Source: an uncultured Gammaproteobacteria bacterium (GTDB taxonomy: Bacteria; Pseudomonadota; Gammaproteobacteria; PS1; Pseudothioglobaceae). Taken from it: a stretch of DNA of 64,000 nt. Below are positions 47,024 through 56,496 of the stretch, piece after piece. Location of the stretch: contig CACLHR010000005.1 in NCBI GenBank assembly GCA_902606745.1, positions 20,256 to 84,255 of the forward strand. Direction: 5' to 3'. The notes beneath the pieces were generated by a model. It did not search any database, was not told the origin of the DNA, and worked only from the letters and a program-made list of their open reading frames with translations. The position numbers and the translations under genes are program-made. Numbering within the stretch: the first letter of the stretch is position 1; every line of letters begins with the position of its first letter.

Positions 47024-47605
47024 TCACAATATTTCACAAGCCTCTTCAAACTCTAAACGAGGAGATCTTCGGTGGACTTTAGTTTCGTCGCCATAACCAA
47101 TTCCGCATATGAAGATCGATTTATTTTTTTCATTGGGGAAGAACTCTTGGTTTAATTTTTCTTTATTGAAGCCGATCATTGGTCCACAATCAAGGCCAAT
47201 CGAACGAGCTGCTATGATAAAGTAGGCTCCTTGGAGTGTAGCGTTTAGTTTAGCTGTCAACTTGATTTTTTGTTCTTTCCCTTCATACCAAGATTTAGCG
47301 TTAGTATGGGGAAAAAGGTATGGTAGTTTTTTATAAAAATCAATGTCATAGCTAATAATTGCGACAGCAGGTGCACTCATTGATTTTTCTATATTACCAC
47401 TATCCAAATATGGCTTGAGTCTTTCTTTTGCTTCTTTACTGCAAATAAATGTAAAGCGAGCAGGGCAACTATTAGCGGAAGTGGGGCCAAACTTCAGTAA
47501 ATCATAAAGTTGATGGATTTGCTCATCAGTGATATCTTTGTTCAGCCAACCGTTCTGACTTCTCGCCTTTGTAAACAATGTTTCTAAACTTGAATTTGAA
47601 AGCAT
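47024..47605 (-). CDS. Nitroreductase family protein, RutE-like
   Basis: 193-aa FMN-dependent oxidoreductase. The series FGPTSANSCPARFTFI, PHTNAKSWYEG, AARSIGLDCGPMIGF and ICGIGYGDE resembles RutE, described as a malonic semialdehyde reductase in pyrimidine breakdown. The other rut genes are not here, so the role may be a general aldehyde or nitro reduction. It is convergent with the dehalogenase-like gene. Confidence 0.85.
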   Translation of the reverse strand: MLSNSSLETLFTKARSQNGWLNKDITDEQIHQLYDLLKFGPTSANSCPARFTFICSKEAKERLKPYLDSGNIEKSMSAPAVAIISYDIDFYKKLPYLFPHTNAKSWYEGKEQKIKLTAKLNATLQGAYFIIAARSIGLDCGPMIGFNKEKLNQEFFPNEKNKSIFICGIGYGDETKVHRRSPRLEFEEACEIL

Positions 47606-47716
47606 ATACTGTATCCTTTGATAATGATTAAACTAAACTTTTGATTATATGTTCTTTTGAGTAATAATAATTGTTCTAAGATAAGATTTCTAAATTAACA
47701 TAAATAAAATAATGAT

Positions 47717-48055
47717 ATGGAAAATTGTATTTTTTGTTCTATAGTAAATGGAGACATTCCTGCTGATAAGCTTTATGAGGACGACAAAGTTGTAGCTTTT
47801 AAAGATGTGAATGCACAAGCACCAGAACATTTTTTGGTAATACCTAAGGAGCATATATCCACGCCAAACAATACTACGGATGCAGCATTGTTAGGTAAGT
47901 TGAGCATAACAGCATCTGAGATTGCCAAAGAACGTGGATTTTCTGAGCAAGGTTATCGACTTGTCATGAATTGTAATAGTGATGGTTGTCAGAGCGTTTT
48001 TCATATTCATCTACATTGTTTGGGTGGTCGCCAGATGACCTGGCCACCAGGTTAA
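47717..48055 (+). CDS. hinT: HIT family purine nucleoside phosphoramidase
   Basis: 112 aa, full HinT size. The N-terminal CIFCSIVNGDIPADKLYEDD and the histidine triad SVFHIHLHCLGG at the C-terminus are diagnostic. It hydrolyses AMP-lysine or other adenosine phosphoramidates. Monocistronic; a weak inverted repeat AACTCA-TCAC-TGAGTT (48087-48102) follows without a U tract. Confidence 0.92.
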   Translation: MENCIFCSIVNGDIPADKLYEDDKVVAFKDVNAQAPEHFLVIPKEHISTPNNTTDAALLGKLSITASEIAKERGFSEQGYRLVMNCNSDGCQSVFHIHLHCLGGRQMTWPPG

Positions 48056-48173
48056 TAAATCGTACAACTTGTTGCTAATTATTCATAACTCATCACTGAG
48101 TTGAATTAAAATAACGACAATTCACATAGATAAATTATGTGTGATTTTCATTTAGCAAATAATTAAGGAAAGA

Positions 48174-50414
48174 ATGGGCCAAAACGGCATTGAAAGACAA
48201 AGCGTTGGAGTTTATAGTGAGCGCGCTTATCTTGATTATTCAATGTATGTCATTCTTGATCGTGCTCTTCCTTTTATTGGAGATGGCTTAAAACCAGTTC
48301 AAAGGCGGATTATTTACGCAATGAGCGAGCTTGGTTTGAAATCTACAGCAAAGTTTAAAAAGTCAGCAAGAACTGTTGGTGACGTTTTAGGTAAATTTCA
48401 TCCTCATGGTGACAGTGCTTGTTATGAGGCAATGGTTTTGATGGCTCAACCTTTTTCTTACCGATATCCTTTTATTGATGGACAAGGAAATTGGGGTGCT
48501 CCAGATGATCCTAAATCGTTTGCCGCAATGAGATACACTGAATCTAAACTTTCTCCATACGCTGACCTACTCCTTAGTGAAATTAATCTCGGCACTGTTG
48601 ATTGGACTGATAATTTTGACGGTACAATTCAGGAACCACAACAATTGCCTGCACAAATACCCAACCTGTTGCTTAATGGAACATCAGGAATTGCAGTTGG
48701 TATGGCAACAGATATGCCGCCCCATAACCTTATAGAAGTTGTGACGGCTTGTATTCAATTGTTAGAAAGACCTTCTACTGATTTGGATAGTTTGCTCAAG
48801 ATATTACCTGCTCCTGATTATCCGACAAATGCCTATATTGTTAGCACTAAAAATGAGCTCTACCAGATGTATGAGACTGGTACTGGTTCTATCAAAATGA
48901 GGGCAAGTTATATCAAAGAGGATGGTGAGATTATCGTTGAGGCACTACCGTATCAAACATCAGGTGCTAAAGTCGTTGCTCAAATCGCAACCCAAATGCG
49001 CAATAAAAAGCTACCTTTGGTTGAGGATCTTCGAGATGAGTCTGATCATGAGAATCCAACTCGTATTGTGATTGTACCTCGATCAAATAGGGTCGATTGT
49101 GAGCAACTGATGTTACATTTGTTTGCTACAACGGATCTTGAAAAAAATTATCGTGTCAATATGAATGTTATCGGATTAGATGGAAAACCACAGGTTAAAC
49201 CTCTCATTCCGTTACTCAAGGAATGGTTGCAGTTCAGAATGAGGGTAGTTGTTAGCCGACTTCAATTTAGACTCAATAAAATTTTAGAGCGATTACATGT
49301 TCTTGAGGGTTTGTTGATTGCCTACCTTAATATTGATGAAGTAATAGCTATTATTCGTAGAGAAGAAAAACCGAAGCCATTTTTAATTAAACGATTCCAG
49401 CTTAGTGAAATTCAAACAGAAGCTATCTTGGAATTAAAGTTGCGCCATTTAGCAAAACTTGAAGAAATTAAAATCAAAAGCGAAGAAGAATTGCTTGGAA
49501 AAGAACGTAAAAAAATTGAATTACTTCTTTCAAGTGAAACTCGTTTGAAAACATTCATCAAGAAAGAATTAAGAGTTATCGTTGAGGAATTCGGAGATAA
49601 GAGACGTTGTCAAATTATTTCTGATGTACCTACTGCTCAGGCATTTAATGATCAGGACATGGTTCCTGCTGAAAACGTCACAGTAGTATTAAGTGAAAAA
49701 GGCTGGGTTAAAGCTGCCAAGGGTCATGAAATTGACCCTATTTCACTCAACTATAAGGCTGGAGACACTTATCTTCAAGACGCCAAAGGCAAAAGCAATA
49801 AAATGGCATTTTTTATGGACTCTACGGGTCGTTCCTACACTTTGTTGGCCAGTAGTTTGCCAAGTGCTAGGGGTCAGGGTGAGCCATTAACTGGGCGGTT
49901 GACGCCACCTATAGGAGCTGAATTTATAGATGTGGTTATGGGTGATGACGAGCAACTTGTAATTCTTGCCTCAGATATAGGATATGGATTTATATCAAAC
50001 CTAGGCAACCTTAAATCTAAAACCAAGTCTGGTAAAAGCGCCATCACATTGCCTAGTAAATCAAAAGTTATAAAAATTGTACAGGTTAAGAATATTGAGA
50101 GTCAATACGTTGCTGTTGCAACTAATAGGGGAAGATTGCTGATATTTTCAATATCTGAACTACCCATACTCTCGAAGGGCAAAGGTAACAAACTAATTCA
50201 GATTCCAGCTACGGATTTAACTGCAAGAAAAGAGCTTATTACCGGGCTTTGTGCCCTTGATGAAACTCAAAAGTTGCGAGTATATTATGGAAAAAGAAAG
50301 TCACTTTATAAGCCCGGGGATTGGACTCACTTTGTTAGTCATCGTGCAAGGCGTGGAAAAGAACTAAGGCCTGGTTATGTAACAAACATTATTTATATCG
50401 AGGCAGAAGACTAA
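48174..50414 (+). CDS. parC: DNA topoisomerase IV subunit A
   Basis: 746-aa subunit that decatenates daughter chromosomes with Par[21 protein letters not shown] and [15 protein letters not shown] are the N-terminal breakage-reunion domain, with the active-site Tyr region [15 protein letters not shown]. The quinolone-determining stretch [13 protein letters not shown] has Ser and Glu at the usual positions. The C-terminal wrapping domain is shorter than in GyrA, which separates the two. It lies 2.1 kb from gyrA. Confidence 0.95.
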   Translation: MGQNGIERQSVGVYSERAYLDYSMYVILDRALPFIGDGLKPVQRRIIYAMSELGLKSTAKFKKSARTVGDVLGKFHPHGDSACYEAMVLMAQPFSYRYPFIDGQGNWGAPDDPKSFAAMRYTESKLSPYADLLLSEINLGTVDWTDNFDGTIQEPQQLPAQIPNLLLNGTSGIAVGMATDMPPHNLIEVVTACIQLLERPSTDLDSLLKILPAPDYPTNAYIVSTKNELYQMYETGTGSIKMRASYIKEDGEIIVEALPYQTSGAKVVAQIATQMRNKKLPLVEDLRDESDHENPTRIVIVPRSNRVDCEQLMLHLFATTDLEKNYRVNMNVIGLDGKPQVKPLIPLLKEWLQFRMRVVVSRLQFRLNKILERLHVLEGLLIAYLNIDEVIAIIRREEKPKPFLIKRFQLSEIQTEAILELKLRHLAKLEEIKIKSEEELLGKERKKIELLLSSETRLKTFIKKELRVIVEEFGDKRRCQIISDVPTAQAFNDQDMVPAENVTVVLSEKGWVKAAKGHEIDPISLNYKAGDTYLQDAKGKSNKMAFFMDSTGRSYTLLASSLPSARGQGEPLTGRLTPPIGAEFIDVVMGDDEQLVILASDIGYGFISNLGNLKSKTKSGKSAITLPSKSKVIKIVQVKNIESQYVAVATNRGRLLIFSISELPILSKGKGNKLIQIPATDLTARKELITGLCALDETQKLRVYYGKRKSLYKPGDWTHFVSHRARRGKELRPGYVTNIIYIEAED

Positions 50415-50572
50415 TCTAGTACTCATTCTAGGTGTAATTTTGAGTTTCAAACAGGTATAATCCTCTTTTTTATCAATTTTTCAAAAAATGTTCGTCCTAA
50501 AAATTGTCACATACTTCGCATATACCCATTATCTGCGAGATTATCCTGGTGATTGTTCGAGACTTCACGGCT

Positions 50573-50587
50573 ATAATTGGCAATTAT
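50573..50587 (+). promoter_or_regulatory. Palindrome overlapping a -10 before folE2
   Basis: ATAATTG-G-CAATTAT is a perfect 7-bp inverted repeat with a one-base centre (50573-50587). It overlaps a perfect TATAAT at 50572-50577, 24 bp before the folE2 ATG. This is where a repressor could act. It does not match the known Zur consensus well. Confidence 0.45.
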
Positions 50588-50600
50588 CGGAATAATTACA

Positions 50601-51389
50601 ATGCAAAATAAAAACCTACCAGATACACAAAACACTACAGATATTCGCAATATTGTCATTAACGAAGTTGGTATTAAGGATATATTGCACCCCATTAATT
50701 TTATTAATCGTGATGAAGAGTCATTTCCTTCAGTGGCTAATTTTACAATGACTGTTAGCCTACCAGAAAATGTTAAGGGAACTCACATGTCAAGATTTGT
50801 TGAAATATTAAATGAAAAAGAATGTACCTTTAGTGTAAAAACTTTCATGAATTTAGTTCAGGCAGTAGCTGACAAGCTTAACTCAAAAAGTTCTCATATT
50901 ATTGTTGATTTTCCTTTTTTTCGTAAAAAATCTGCACCATCTTCGGGCGTTGAAAGCTTGCTAGACTACCATGCTACCTTGAGCGGCAAAATCATTGACG
51001 GCAAGTCAGATTTATCGTTGAAGATTGTAGTGCCAGTTACAAGTCTATGTCCATGTTCAAAAAGCATTGCTAAATACGGTGCGCATAATCAAAGATCACA
51101 CATAACAATAGAAGCTAAAGCTGCAGATGGAGTCGATCTATATTTAGAAGATTTGATTGATTTAGCTGAACAAAAAGCCTCAAGTGAGTTGTATGCTATT
51201 TTGAAACGTGAGGATGAAAAAGTTGTCACTGAGAGAGCCTATGACAACCCTGCCTTTGTTGAAGATATAGTAAGAGACATTGCTGTTGAATTAAATAACA
51301 ATGAAAAAATTGAATACTATTGTCTTGAGTCAGAAAATTTTGAATCTATTCATAATCATTCTGCATATGCAATGATTACAAATAAATAA
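50601..51389 (+). CDS. folE2: GTP cyclohydrolase FolE2 (type IB)
   Basis: First enzyme of folate synthesis, the type that does not strictly need zinc. FPSVANFTMTVSLPEN, GTHMSRFVEIL, and the cysteine motif VPVTSLCPCSK identify FolE2; AHNQRSHITIE and DNPAFVEDIVRD also fit. ATG 50601 gives 262 aa; an upstream in-frame TTG at 50577 lies within a promoter-like palindrome and is rejected. It is 8 bp ahead of aroG. The palindrome suggests regulated expression. Confidence 0.93.
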   Translation: MQNKNLPDTQNTTDIRNIVINEVGIKDILHPINFINRDEESFPSVANFTMTVSLPENVKGTHMSRFVEILNEKECTFSVKTFMNLVQAVADKLNSKSSHIIVDFPFFRKKSAPSSGVESLLDYHATLSGKIIDGKSDLSLKIVVPVTSLCPCSKSIAKYGAHNQRSHITIEAKAADGVDLYLEDLIDLAEQKASSELYAILKREDEKVVTERAYDNPAFVEDIVRDIAVELNNNEKIEYYCLESENFESIHNHSAYAMITNK

Positions 51390-51397
51390 TATTGTTT

Positions 51398-52453
51398 ATG
51401 AAATACAATACTGACAACGTTCGAATAATATCGAGCGCACCTATGGTTTCACCAAATACTCTAATAAAAAAAATTCCGCAATCTTCGAAGGCTTCAAAGG
51501 GTGTTTTTAGAGCTAGAAAAGTAATTAAAGAAATACTTTATGGCGAGGACAAGCGCCTTATGGTGCTTGTTGGCCCTTGTTCAATTCATGATACCAAGGC
51601 TGCAATAGAATATGCGAACAAGCTTTTGAAATTAAAAGAAGAGTTAGATGAAGATCTTTTTATTGTGATGCGCGTATATTTTGAAAAGCCACGAACAACT
51701 GTTGGCTGGAAAGGTTTAATTAATGACCCCTATTTGGATGAGAGTTTTGATATTGACAAGGGCCTTGCTACAGCTAGAAAATTACTTTCAGACCTAGGTG
51801 AGATAGGGATGCCAGTTGGTGTGGAGTATTTAGATGTTCTAACTCCTCAATATCTTTCTGATTTAATTTCATGGGGCGCTATAGGTGCTAGGACCACAGA
51901 AAGCCAATCTCACAGAGAGTTGGCTTCAGCTTTATCTTGTCCTGTGGGTTTTAAAAATGGCACTAGTGGTTCGTTAGATATTGCAATTGATGCTATTTTT
52001 TCAGCCAACAGCCCCCATCATCTTCTATCAGTAAATAAAGATGGTGGCATTAGTCACTTTAACTCTTTAGGTAATGAAACAGCTCATATTATTCTAAGGG
52101 GAGGCAGAGATGGGACCAACTACTCTAGAGAACAAGTTGAAAACACCTGTAATAGATTAACAAATAAGGGGTTGGTCTCAAAAGTAATGATAGATTTTTC
52201 TCATGCAAACTCCGAAAAATATTTTAAAAATCAATTAAAAGTTGGTGCTGATGTAGCCTCTCAAATTGAGAATGGTTCAGAGTTAATTTTTGGAGTCATG
52301 ATTGAATCTCATCTTAATGAAGGCAATCAAAAAGTAGGGCCATTAGCTTCACTAAAATACGGGGTCAGTATTACTGACAGCTGCATTGGTTGGAGTGACA
52401 CCGAAGACCTTTTACGTGCTCTTGCAAAGTCAATCAAAATTCGTAACAATTAA
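51398..52453 (+). CDS. aroG: 3-deoxy-7-phosphoheptulonate synthase (class I)
   Basis: First step of the shikimate pathway (PEP plus erythrose-4-phosphate); 351 aa, near E. coli AroG (350). MVLVGPCSIHD, VMRVYFEKPRTTVGWKGL, LPVGVEYLDVLTPQ-type block (MPVGVEYLDVLTPQY), GARTTESQSHR, KNGTSG and IDFSHANSEK are typical. ATG 51398 is chosen over an upstream TTG. Which aromatic amino acid inhibits it cannot be read safely. It follows folE2 by 8 bp. Confidence 0.94.
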   Translation: MKYNTDNVRIISSAPMVSPNTLIKKIPQSSKASKGVFRARKVIKEILYGEDKRLMVLVGPCSIHDTKAAIEYANKLLKLKEELDEDLFIVMRVYFEKPRTTVGWKGLINDPYLDESFDIDKGLATARKLLSDLGEIGMPVGVEYLDVLTPQYLSDLISWGAIGARTTESQSHRELASALSCPVGFKNGTSGSLDIAIDAIFSANSPHHLLSVNKDGGISHFNSLGNETAHIILRGGRDGTNYSREQVENTCNRLTNKGLVSKVMIDFSHANSEKYFKNQLKVGADVASQIENGSELIFGVMIESHLNEGNQKVGPLASLKYGVSITDSCIGWSDTEDLLRALAKSIKIRNN

Positions 52454-52522
52454 AACAATTTTTATTACCATTTCTTTGCCTAAAATGGTTAATTTTTTGG
52501 TGTGTTTTTAGCTCATCTAGGG

Positions 52523-52528
52523 TACAAT
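52523..52528 (+). promoter_or_regulatory. Candidate -10 element of gyrA
   Basis: TACAAT lies 31 bp before the gyrA ATG, with no strong -35 at standard distance. AGG lies about ten bases before the start codon. Confidence 0.3.
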
Positions 52529-52558
52529 AAAATCTACTTTTCTTAATAGGTTTATTGT

Positions 52559-55147
52559 ATGTCTGACGATACCGATTCTCAAAAACTTTTTGAACCAAAA
52601 TACCCTGTTATAACGATAGAAGATGAAATGCGTGGTTCCTATTTGGAATACGCTATGAGCGTCATTGTTGGTAGAGCTTTGCCGGATGTTAGAGATGGCT
52701 TAAAACCTGTACATCGTCGTGTCCTTTATGCCATGGATGTGCTTGGAAATGACTACAACAAGTCTTACAAAAAGTCTGCTCGAATTGTTGGTGATGTGAT
52801 TGGTAAATATCACCCTCATGGCGATACTGCAGTTTATGACACGATAGTACGAATGGCACAACCTTTCTCGATGCGCAACACTCTTGTTGATGGTCAAGGT
52901 AATTTTGGTTCCATAGACGGTGATCGCGCAGCGGCGATGCGTTACACTGAAATTCGCATGACTAAGTTGTCTCATGAACTTCTTAGGGATTTAGATAAAG
53001 AAACAGTTGAATTTATTGATAACTATGATGGCTCAGAAAGTGAGCCGTCTGTTTTACCAACTCGTGTACCTAACTTATTAATTAATGGTTCCTCAGGAAT
53101 TGCCGTTGGTATGGCGACTAATATACCAACCCACAACCTCACAGAAGTTGTTGAGGCCTGTCTTCAGGTCATCGACAACGATAAAGTTACAGTCGATGAG
53201 CTTTTAGAAATACTGCCTGGACCAGACTTTCCAACAGCAGGAATAATCAATGGTGCCGACGGTATTCGTGAGGCTTACGAAACTGGAAAAGGAAAGATTT
53301 ATTTACGTTCTAGGTCACATATCGAGGGAGAAGACAAACAAAGCATTGTTGTTACAGAGTTACCTTACCAAGTAAACAAAGCTAGACTAATTGGTAAGAT
53401 TGCTGAGCTGGTCAAGGAAAAGAAGATTGATGGCATTACTGGTCTCAGAGATGAATCGGACAAGGATGGTATGCGTATGGTTGTCGAGCTTCGTAGAGGT
53501 GAAGTGCCAGAAGTAATGCTTAATAATCTCTACAAACTAACAGAAATGCAAACTGTTTTTGGTATAAACATGGTTGCCATTGATCATGGAATGCCAAAAT
53601 TGATGAACCTTAGGTTGATTTTGGATTCCTTTATTTCCCATCGAAGAGAAGTAGTCACTCGCCGTTCTATCTTTGAACTCAATAAGGCAAAGGATCGGGC
53701 TCATTTATTGGAGGGTTTGTCCGTTGCTCTTTTCAATATTGATGCCATTATCGAACTCATTAAGGCAGCAGCCAATCCAACTGAAGCTAAAGAAGGTTTA
53801 ATTTCTCGCACTTGGCAGGGTTCTGTTATAAAAGAACTTATTGGTAAAAGAGATATGGCTCAATTTAAGCCTCAGGATTTAGAGTCTGAACTAGGTCTGC
53901 AGAAGAACGGTGACTATCAATTGTCAGAGAAGCAGGCACAGGCCATTCTTGATTTAAAACTCCATAGACTGACTGGACTAGAAAAGGACAAAATATTTAA
54001 TGAATTTAATGAACTATTGGAACAAATAAAAAGCTTGCTTGATATTCTTCAAACTCCCGACTTGTTGATGCAAGTTATACGTAAGGAGTTAACTGAGATT
54101 CGAGATAATTTTGGTACAGCTAGAATGACTGAAATCATTGAAAGCAAGATTGATCTCACTTTAGAGGACTTAATAGCACAAGAGGACCGTGTTGTTACCT
54201 TGTCTCACGGAGGTTATGTGAAGGCGCAGTCACTAAGCGACTATCATGCTCAACGTCGTGGTGGTAAAGGTAAAGCTGCTACAAAAATGAAAGATGAAGA
54301 TTTTGTAGATCAACTATTTATAGCAAACTCACATGATACTGTTTTGTGTTTCTCTTCGAGCGGTAAGGTACATTGGTTAAAAGTCTATGAACTTCCCATG
54401 GCGTCTCGCATATCAAGAGGTAAGCCAATTATTAACCTGCTTCCATTAGAAAAAGATGAATCAATCAATGCAATCTTGCCAGTTAAAGAGTTTAGTGATG
54501 AGGAGTTTGTGTTTATGGTGACCAGTAGTGGTACATGCAAAAAAACTTCACTAAGTAACTTCTCTCGTCCTAGAAAGGGTGGCATTATTGCTATTGATCT
54601 GAGGGATGATGATAAATTGGTTGGTGTAGAAATTACTGCTGGTAAGCACGACATCTTGTTATTCTCATCTGCAGGTAAATCAATCCGCTTTAAAGAGTCC
54701 GACGTTCGTTCAGTTGGTAGGACAGCAATTGGTGTTCGGGGTATTAGGTTAGCCACCAATGACAAAGTAGTTTCTTTAATTGTTGCAGAGTCGACTGATC
54801 CCATTCTAACTGCAACCGAAAAAGGTTACGGCAAGAGAACACAACTTGATGAGTATCGAACACAGGCAAGAGGTGGTTCCGGAGTTATTTCAATAAAGAC
54901 TTCTGATCGAAATGGACAAGTTGTTGGAGCCATACAAGTCACTGATGATGATGAAATGATGCTTATTTCAAATAAAGGAACTTTGGTAAGAGCAAGAGCA
55001 GTAGATGTTTCAATTATTGGAAGAAATACTCAGGGAGTCACACTAATCAATATTGCTGAAGATGAAGAGCTGGTTTCGGTAGCAAAGATTGCTGAATCTG
55101 ATGAGGAAGAGAAAGAGGAAGAAGTCAATTCTGTGCCTGAAGAGTAA
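52559..55147 (+). CDS. gyrA: DNA gyrase subunit A
   Basis: 862-aa subunit that introduces negative supercoils with Gyr[37 protein letters not shown] (active-site Tyr) and [20 protein letters not shown] form the breakage-reunion core. The residue equivalent to E. coli Ser83 is Thr (DTAVYDT), a natural variant in several species. The C-terminal beta-pinwheel contains the GyrA-box [14 protein letters not shown] ([10 protein letters not shown]) motif, which ParC lacks, and ends in an acidic tail. Confidence 0.96.
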   Translation: MSDDTDSQKLFEPKYPVITIEDEMRGSYLEYAMSVIVGRALPDVRDGLKPVHRRVLYAMDVLGNDYNKSYKKSARIVGDVIGKYHPHGDTAVYDTIVRMAQPFSMRNTLVDGQGNFGSIDGDRAAAMRYTEIRMTKLSHELLRDLDKETVEFIDNYDGSESEPSVLPTRVPNLLINGSSGIAVGMATNIPTHNLTEVVEACLQVIDNDKVTVDELLEILPGPDFPTAGIINGADGIREAYETGKGKIYLRSRSHIEGEDKQSIVVTELPYQVNKARLIGKIAELVKEKKIDGITGLRDESDKDGMRMVVELRRGEVPEVMLNNLYKLTEMQTVFGINMVAIDHGMPKLMNLRLILDSFISHRREVVTRRSIFELNKAKDRAHLLEGLSVALFNIDAIIELIKAAANPTEAKEGLISRTWQGSVIKELIGKRDMAQFKPQDLESELGLQKNGDYQLSEKQAQAILDLKLHRLTGLEKDKIFNEFNELLEQIKSLLDILQTPDLLMQVIRKELTEIRDNFGTARMTEIIESKIDLTLEDLIAQEDRVVTLSHGGYVKAQSLSDYHAQRRGGKGKAATKMKDEDFVDQLFIANSHDTVLCFSSSGKVHWLKVYELPMASRISRGKPIINLLPLEKDESINAILPVKEFSDEEFVFMVTSSGTCKKTSLSNFSRPRKGGIIAIDLRDDDKLVGVEITAGKHDILLFSSAGKSIRFKESDVRSVGRTAIGVRGIRLATNDKVVSLIVAESTDPILTATEKGYGKRTQLDEYRTQARGGSGVISIKTSDRNGQVVGAIQVTDDDEMMLISNKGTLVRARAVDVSIIGRNTQGVTLINIAEDEELVSVAKIAESDEEEKEEEVNSVPEE

Positions 55148-55152
55148 TTTTT

Positions 55153-55192
55153 TTTTAATAATAATAAAAAAAAACAATTTGTTTTTTAAAAA
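55153..55192 (+). other. AT-only hairpin after gyrA
   Basis: AAAAAACAA and TTGTTTTTT, separated by one base, form a weak AT stem next to poly-A/T runs. It could end gyrA transcription inefficiently, but it lacks GC pairs. Confidence 0.25.
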
Positions 55193-55215
55193 AACATCAA
55201 AATATAGTGTTCTGT

Positions 55216-55255
55216 TGCTATAATCACATTTCAGATTGAATGAATCTCATTCTGA
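55216..55255 (+). promoter_or_regulatory. Extended -10 promoter and dyad upstream of proX
   Basis: TGCTATAAT (55216-55224) is a perfect extended -10. An imperfect 25-bp dyad with TCAGA and TCTGA arms (55231-55255) lies where the transcript should begin, a position typical of a repressor operator. The proX ribosome site AGGAGA is at 55284-55289. Confidence 0.5.
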
Positions 55256-55296
55256 ATTCTTATATACATAAATAATATCTTTTAGGAGACAGAAAT

Positions 55297-56310
55297 ATGA
55301 ATATTAAATTTTCCACGAAAGTGCTAGGTGCTGTCGCTGCTGCATTATTGCTAAGCACAACCTCTAACGCTGCTTCTTGTGGCAAAATCACCATTGCAGA
55401 CATGAACTGGGCTTCAGCCTCTATGATGGCTCATGTCGATAAAGCTATTCTGACGGCAATGGGTTGTGATGTAGAACTTGTTGCTGGTTCAACAATGCCT
55501 ACATTCACCTCAATGAATGAAACTGGTCAACCAGATGTTGCCCCTGAAATCTGGGCTAACGCGATGGCTGATCTAGTTGATAGTGCTGTTGGTGCAGGTA
55601 GATTACATGTCGGTAATGCAGCGCCAATGACTGGTCTAGGTGAAGGCTGGTGGCTTTTACCTCACACACTTGATGCACATCCTGAGCTAACTACTGCTCA
55701 AGCTATTCTTGCGCGTCCTGATTTATTTCCAGACAAGGAAGACCCTTCAAGGGGAGCCTTCCATGGTTGTCCTGCAGGCTGGGGTTGTCAACTATCTAAC
55801 TCAAGTCTTTACAAGGCGTTCGATATGGAGGCTTTAGGCTGGAACTTAATTGATCCAGGTTCTGCAGCTGGTCTTGATGGCTCGATTGCTAAAGCCTCAG
55901 AGCAAGGTGAAAACTGGTTTGGCTACTACTGGAATCCTACGTCAATGGTAGGTAAATATGACCTTCAAGCGGTTGACTTCGGTGTTGATTATGCTGGAGA
56001 TGATAACTGGGTAGGATGTATCGCACTTGGTGCTGATAATTGTTCTGATCCTCAGCCATCAGCGTGGATTACTTCACGAGTGAATACGCTACTGAGTGAT
56101 AATTTTAACTATCACGGTCCAACTGCTGGTATGGATTACTTTGAAGCACGTACATACCCTGGTTCAGTTATGAATGAAATGCTTGTATGGATGGATGATA
56201 CTGGAGGTACAGGAGCAGACGCTGCTACTCACTTCCTATCTGCTCATGGAGATACTTGGAAGTCATGGGTTAGCGCTGACGTTGCTGCCTCTGTAGAAGC
56301 TTCTCTGTAG
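55297..56310 (+). CDS. proX: Glycine betaine/proline-type ABC substrate-binding protein
   Basis: 337 aa with a signal peptide (about 1-25, ending TTSNAA) and an OpuAC-type binding domain. ITIADMNWASASMMAHVDKAI, QPDVAPEIWANAM, GLGEGWWLLPHTLD and the aromatic-rich GENWFGYYWNP suggest the cation-pi box for quaternary amines (betaine, DMSP, choline). Four cysteines (GCPAGWGC and CIALGADNC) may form disulfides. A strong terminator follows, so it is likely expressed above the permease and ATPase. Ligand is inferred from the family. Confidence 0.88.
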   Translation: MNIKFSTKVLGAVAAALLLSTTSNAASCGKITIADMNWASASMMAHVDKAILTAMGCDVELVAGSTMPTFTSMNETGQPDVAPEIWANAMADLVDSAVGAGRLHVGNAAPMTGLGEGWWLLPHTLDAHPELTTAQAILARPDLFPDKEDPSRGAFHGCPAGWGCQLSNSSLYKAFDMEALGWNLIDPGSAAGLDGSIAKASEQGENWFGYYWNPTSMVGKYDLQAVDFGVDYAGDDNWVGCIALGADNCSDPQPSAWITSRVNTLLSDNFNYHGPTAGMDYFEARTYPGSVMNEMLVWMDDTGGTGADAATHFLSAHGDTWKSWVSADVAASVEASL

Positions 56311-56358
56311 TTCAAGCGACTTTGATTAGTTATAGCTAATCAAGTAAAAGAAATAATG

Positions 56359-56395
56359 AATTGCCCGTAGATTTTATGATTACGGGCAATTTTTC
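56359..56395 (+). terminator. Terminator between proX and proW
   Basis: An 11-bp stem (AATTGCCCGTA with TACGGGCAATT) with an 11-nt loop and a T tract is a strong rho-independent terminator. Readthrough would limit proWV relative to proX. Confidence 0.92.
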
Positions 56396-56449
56396 TGGTT
56401 AAAGATATTAATTTCATATTACAAATTTAATATTTTCGATCGGTTTATT

Positions 56450-56465
56450 CAAGTTTTTGAACTTG
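56450..56465 (+). other. Small inverted repeat before proW
   Basis: CAAGTT-TTTG-AACTTG is a perfect 6-bp dyad 31 bp before the proW start. It could be an operator or part of the leader. Confidence 0.4.
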
Positions 56466-56496
56466 CATTAAATAAAGTTTAAAAAGGAATTATTGT

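Noticed and set aside
54385..54804. A 139-codon open frame antisense to gyrA
   Set aside because: It is opposite the conserved GyrA C-terminal domain and shows no family features.
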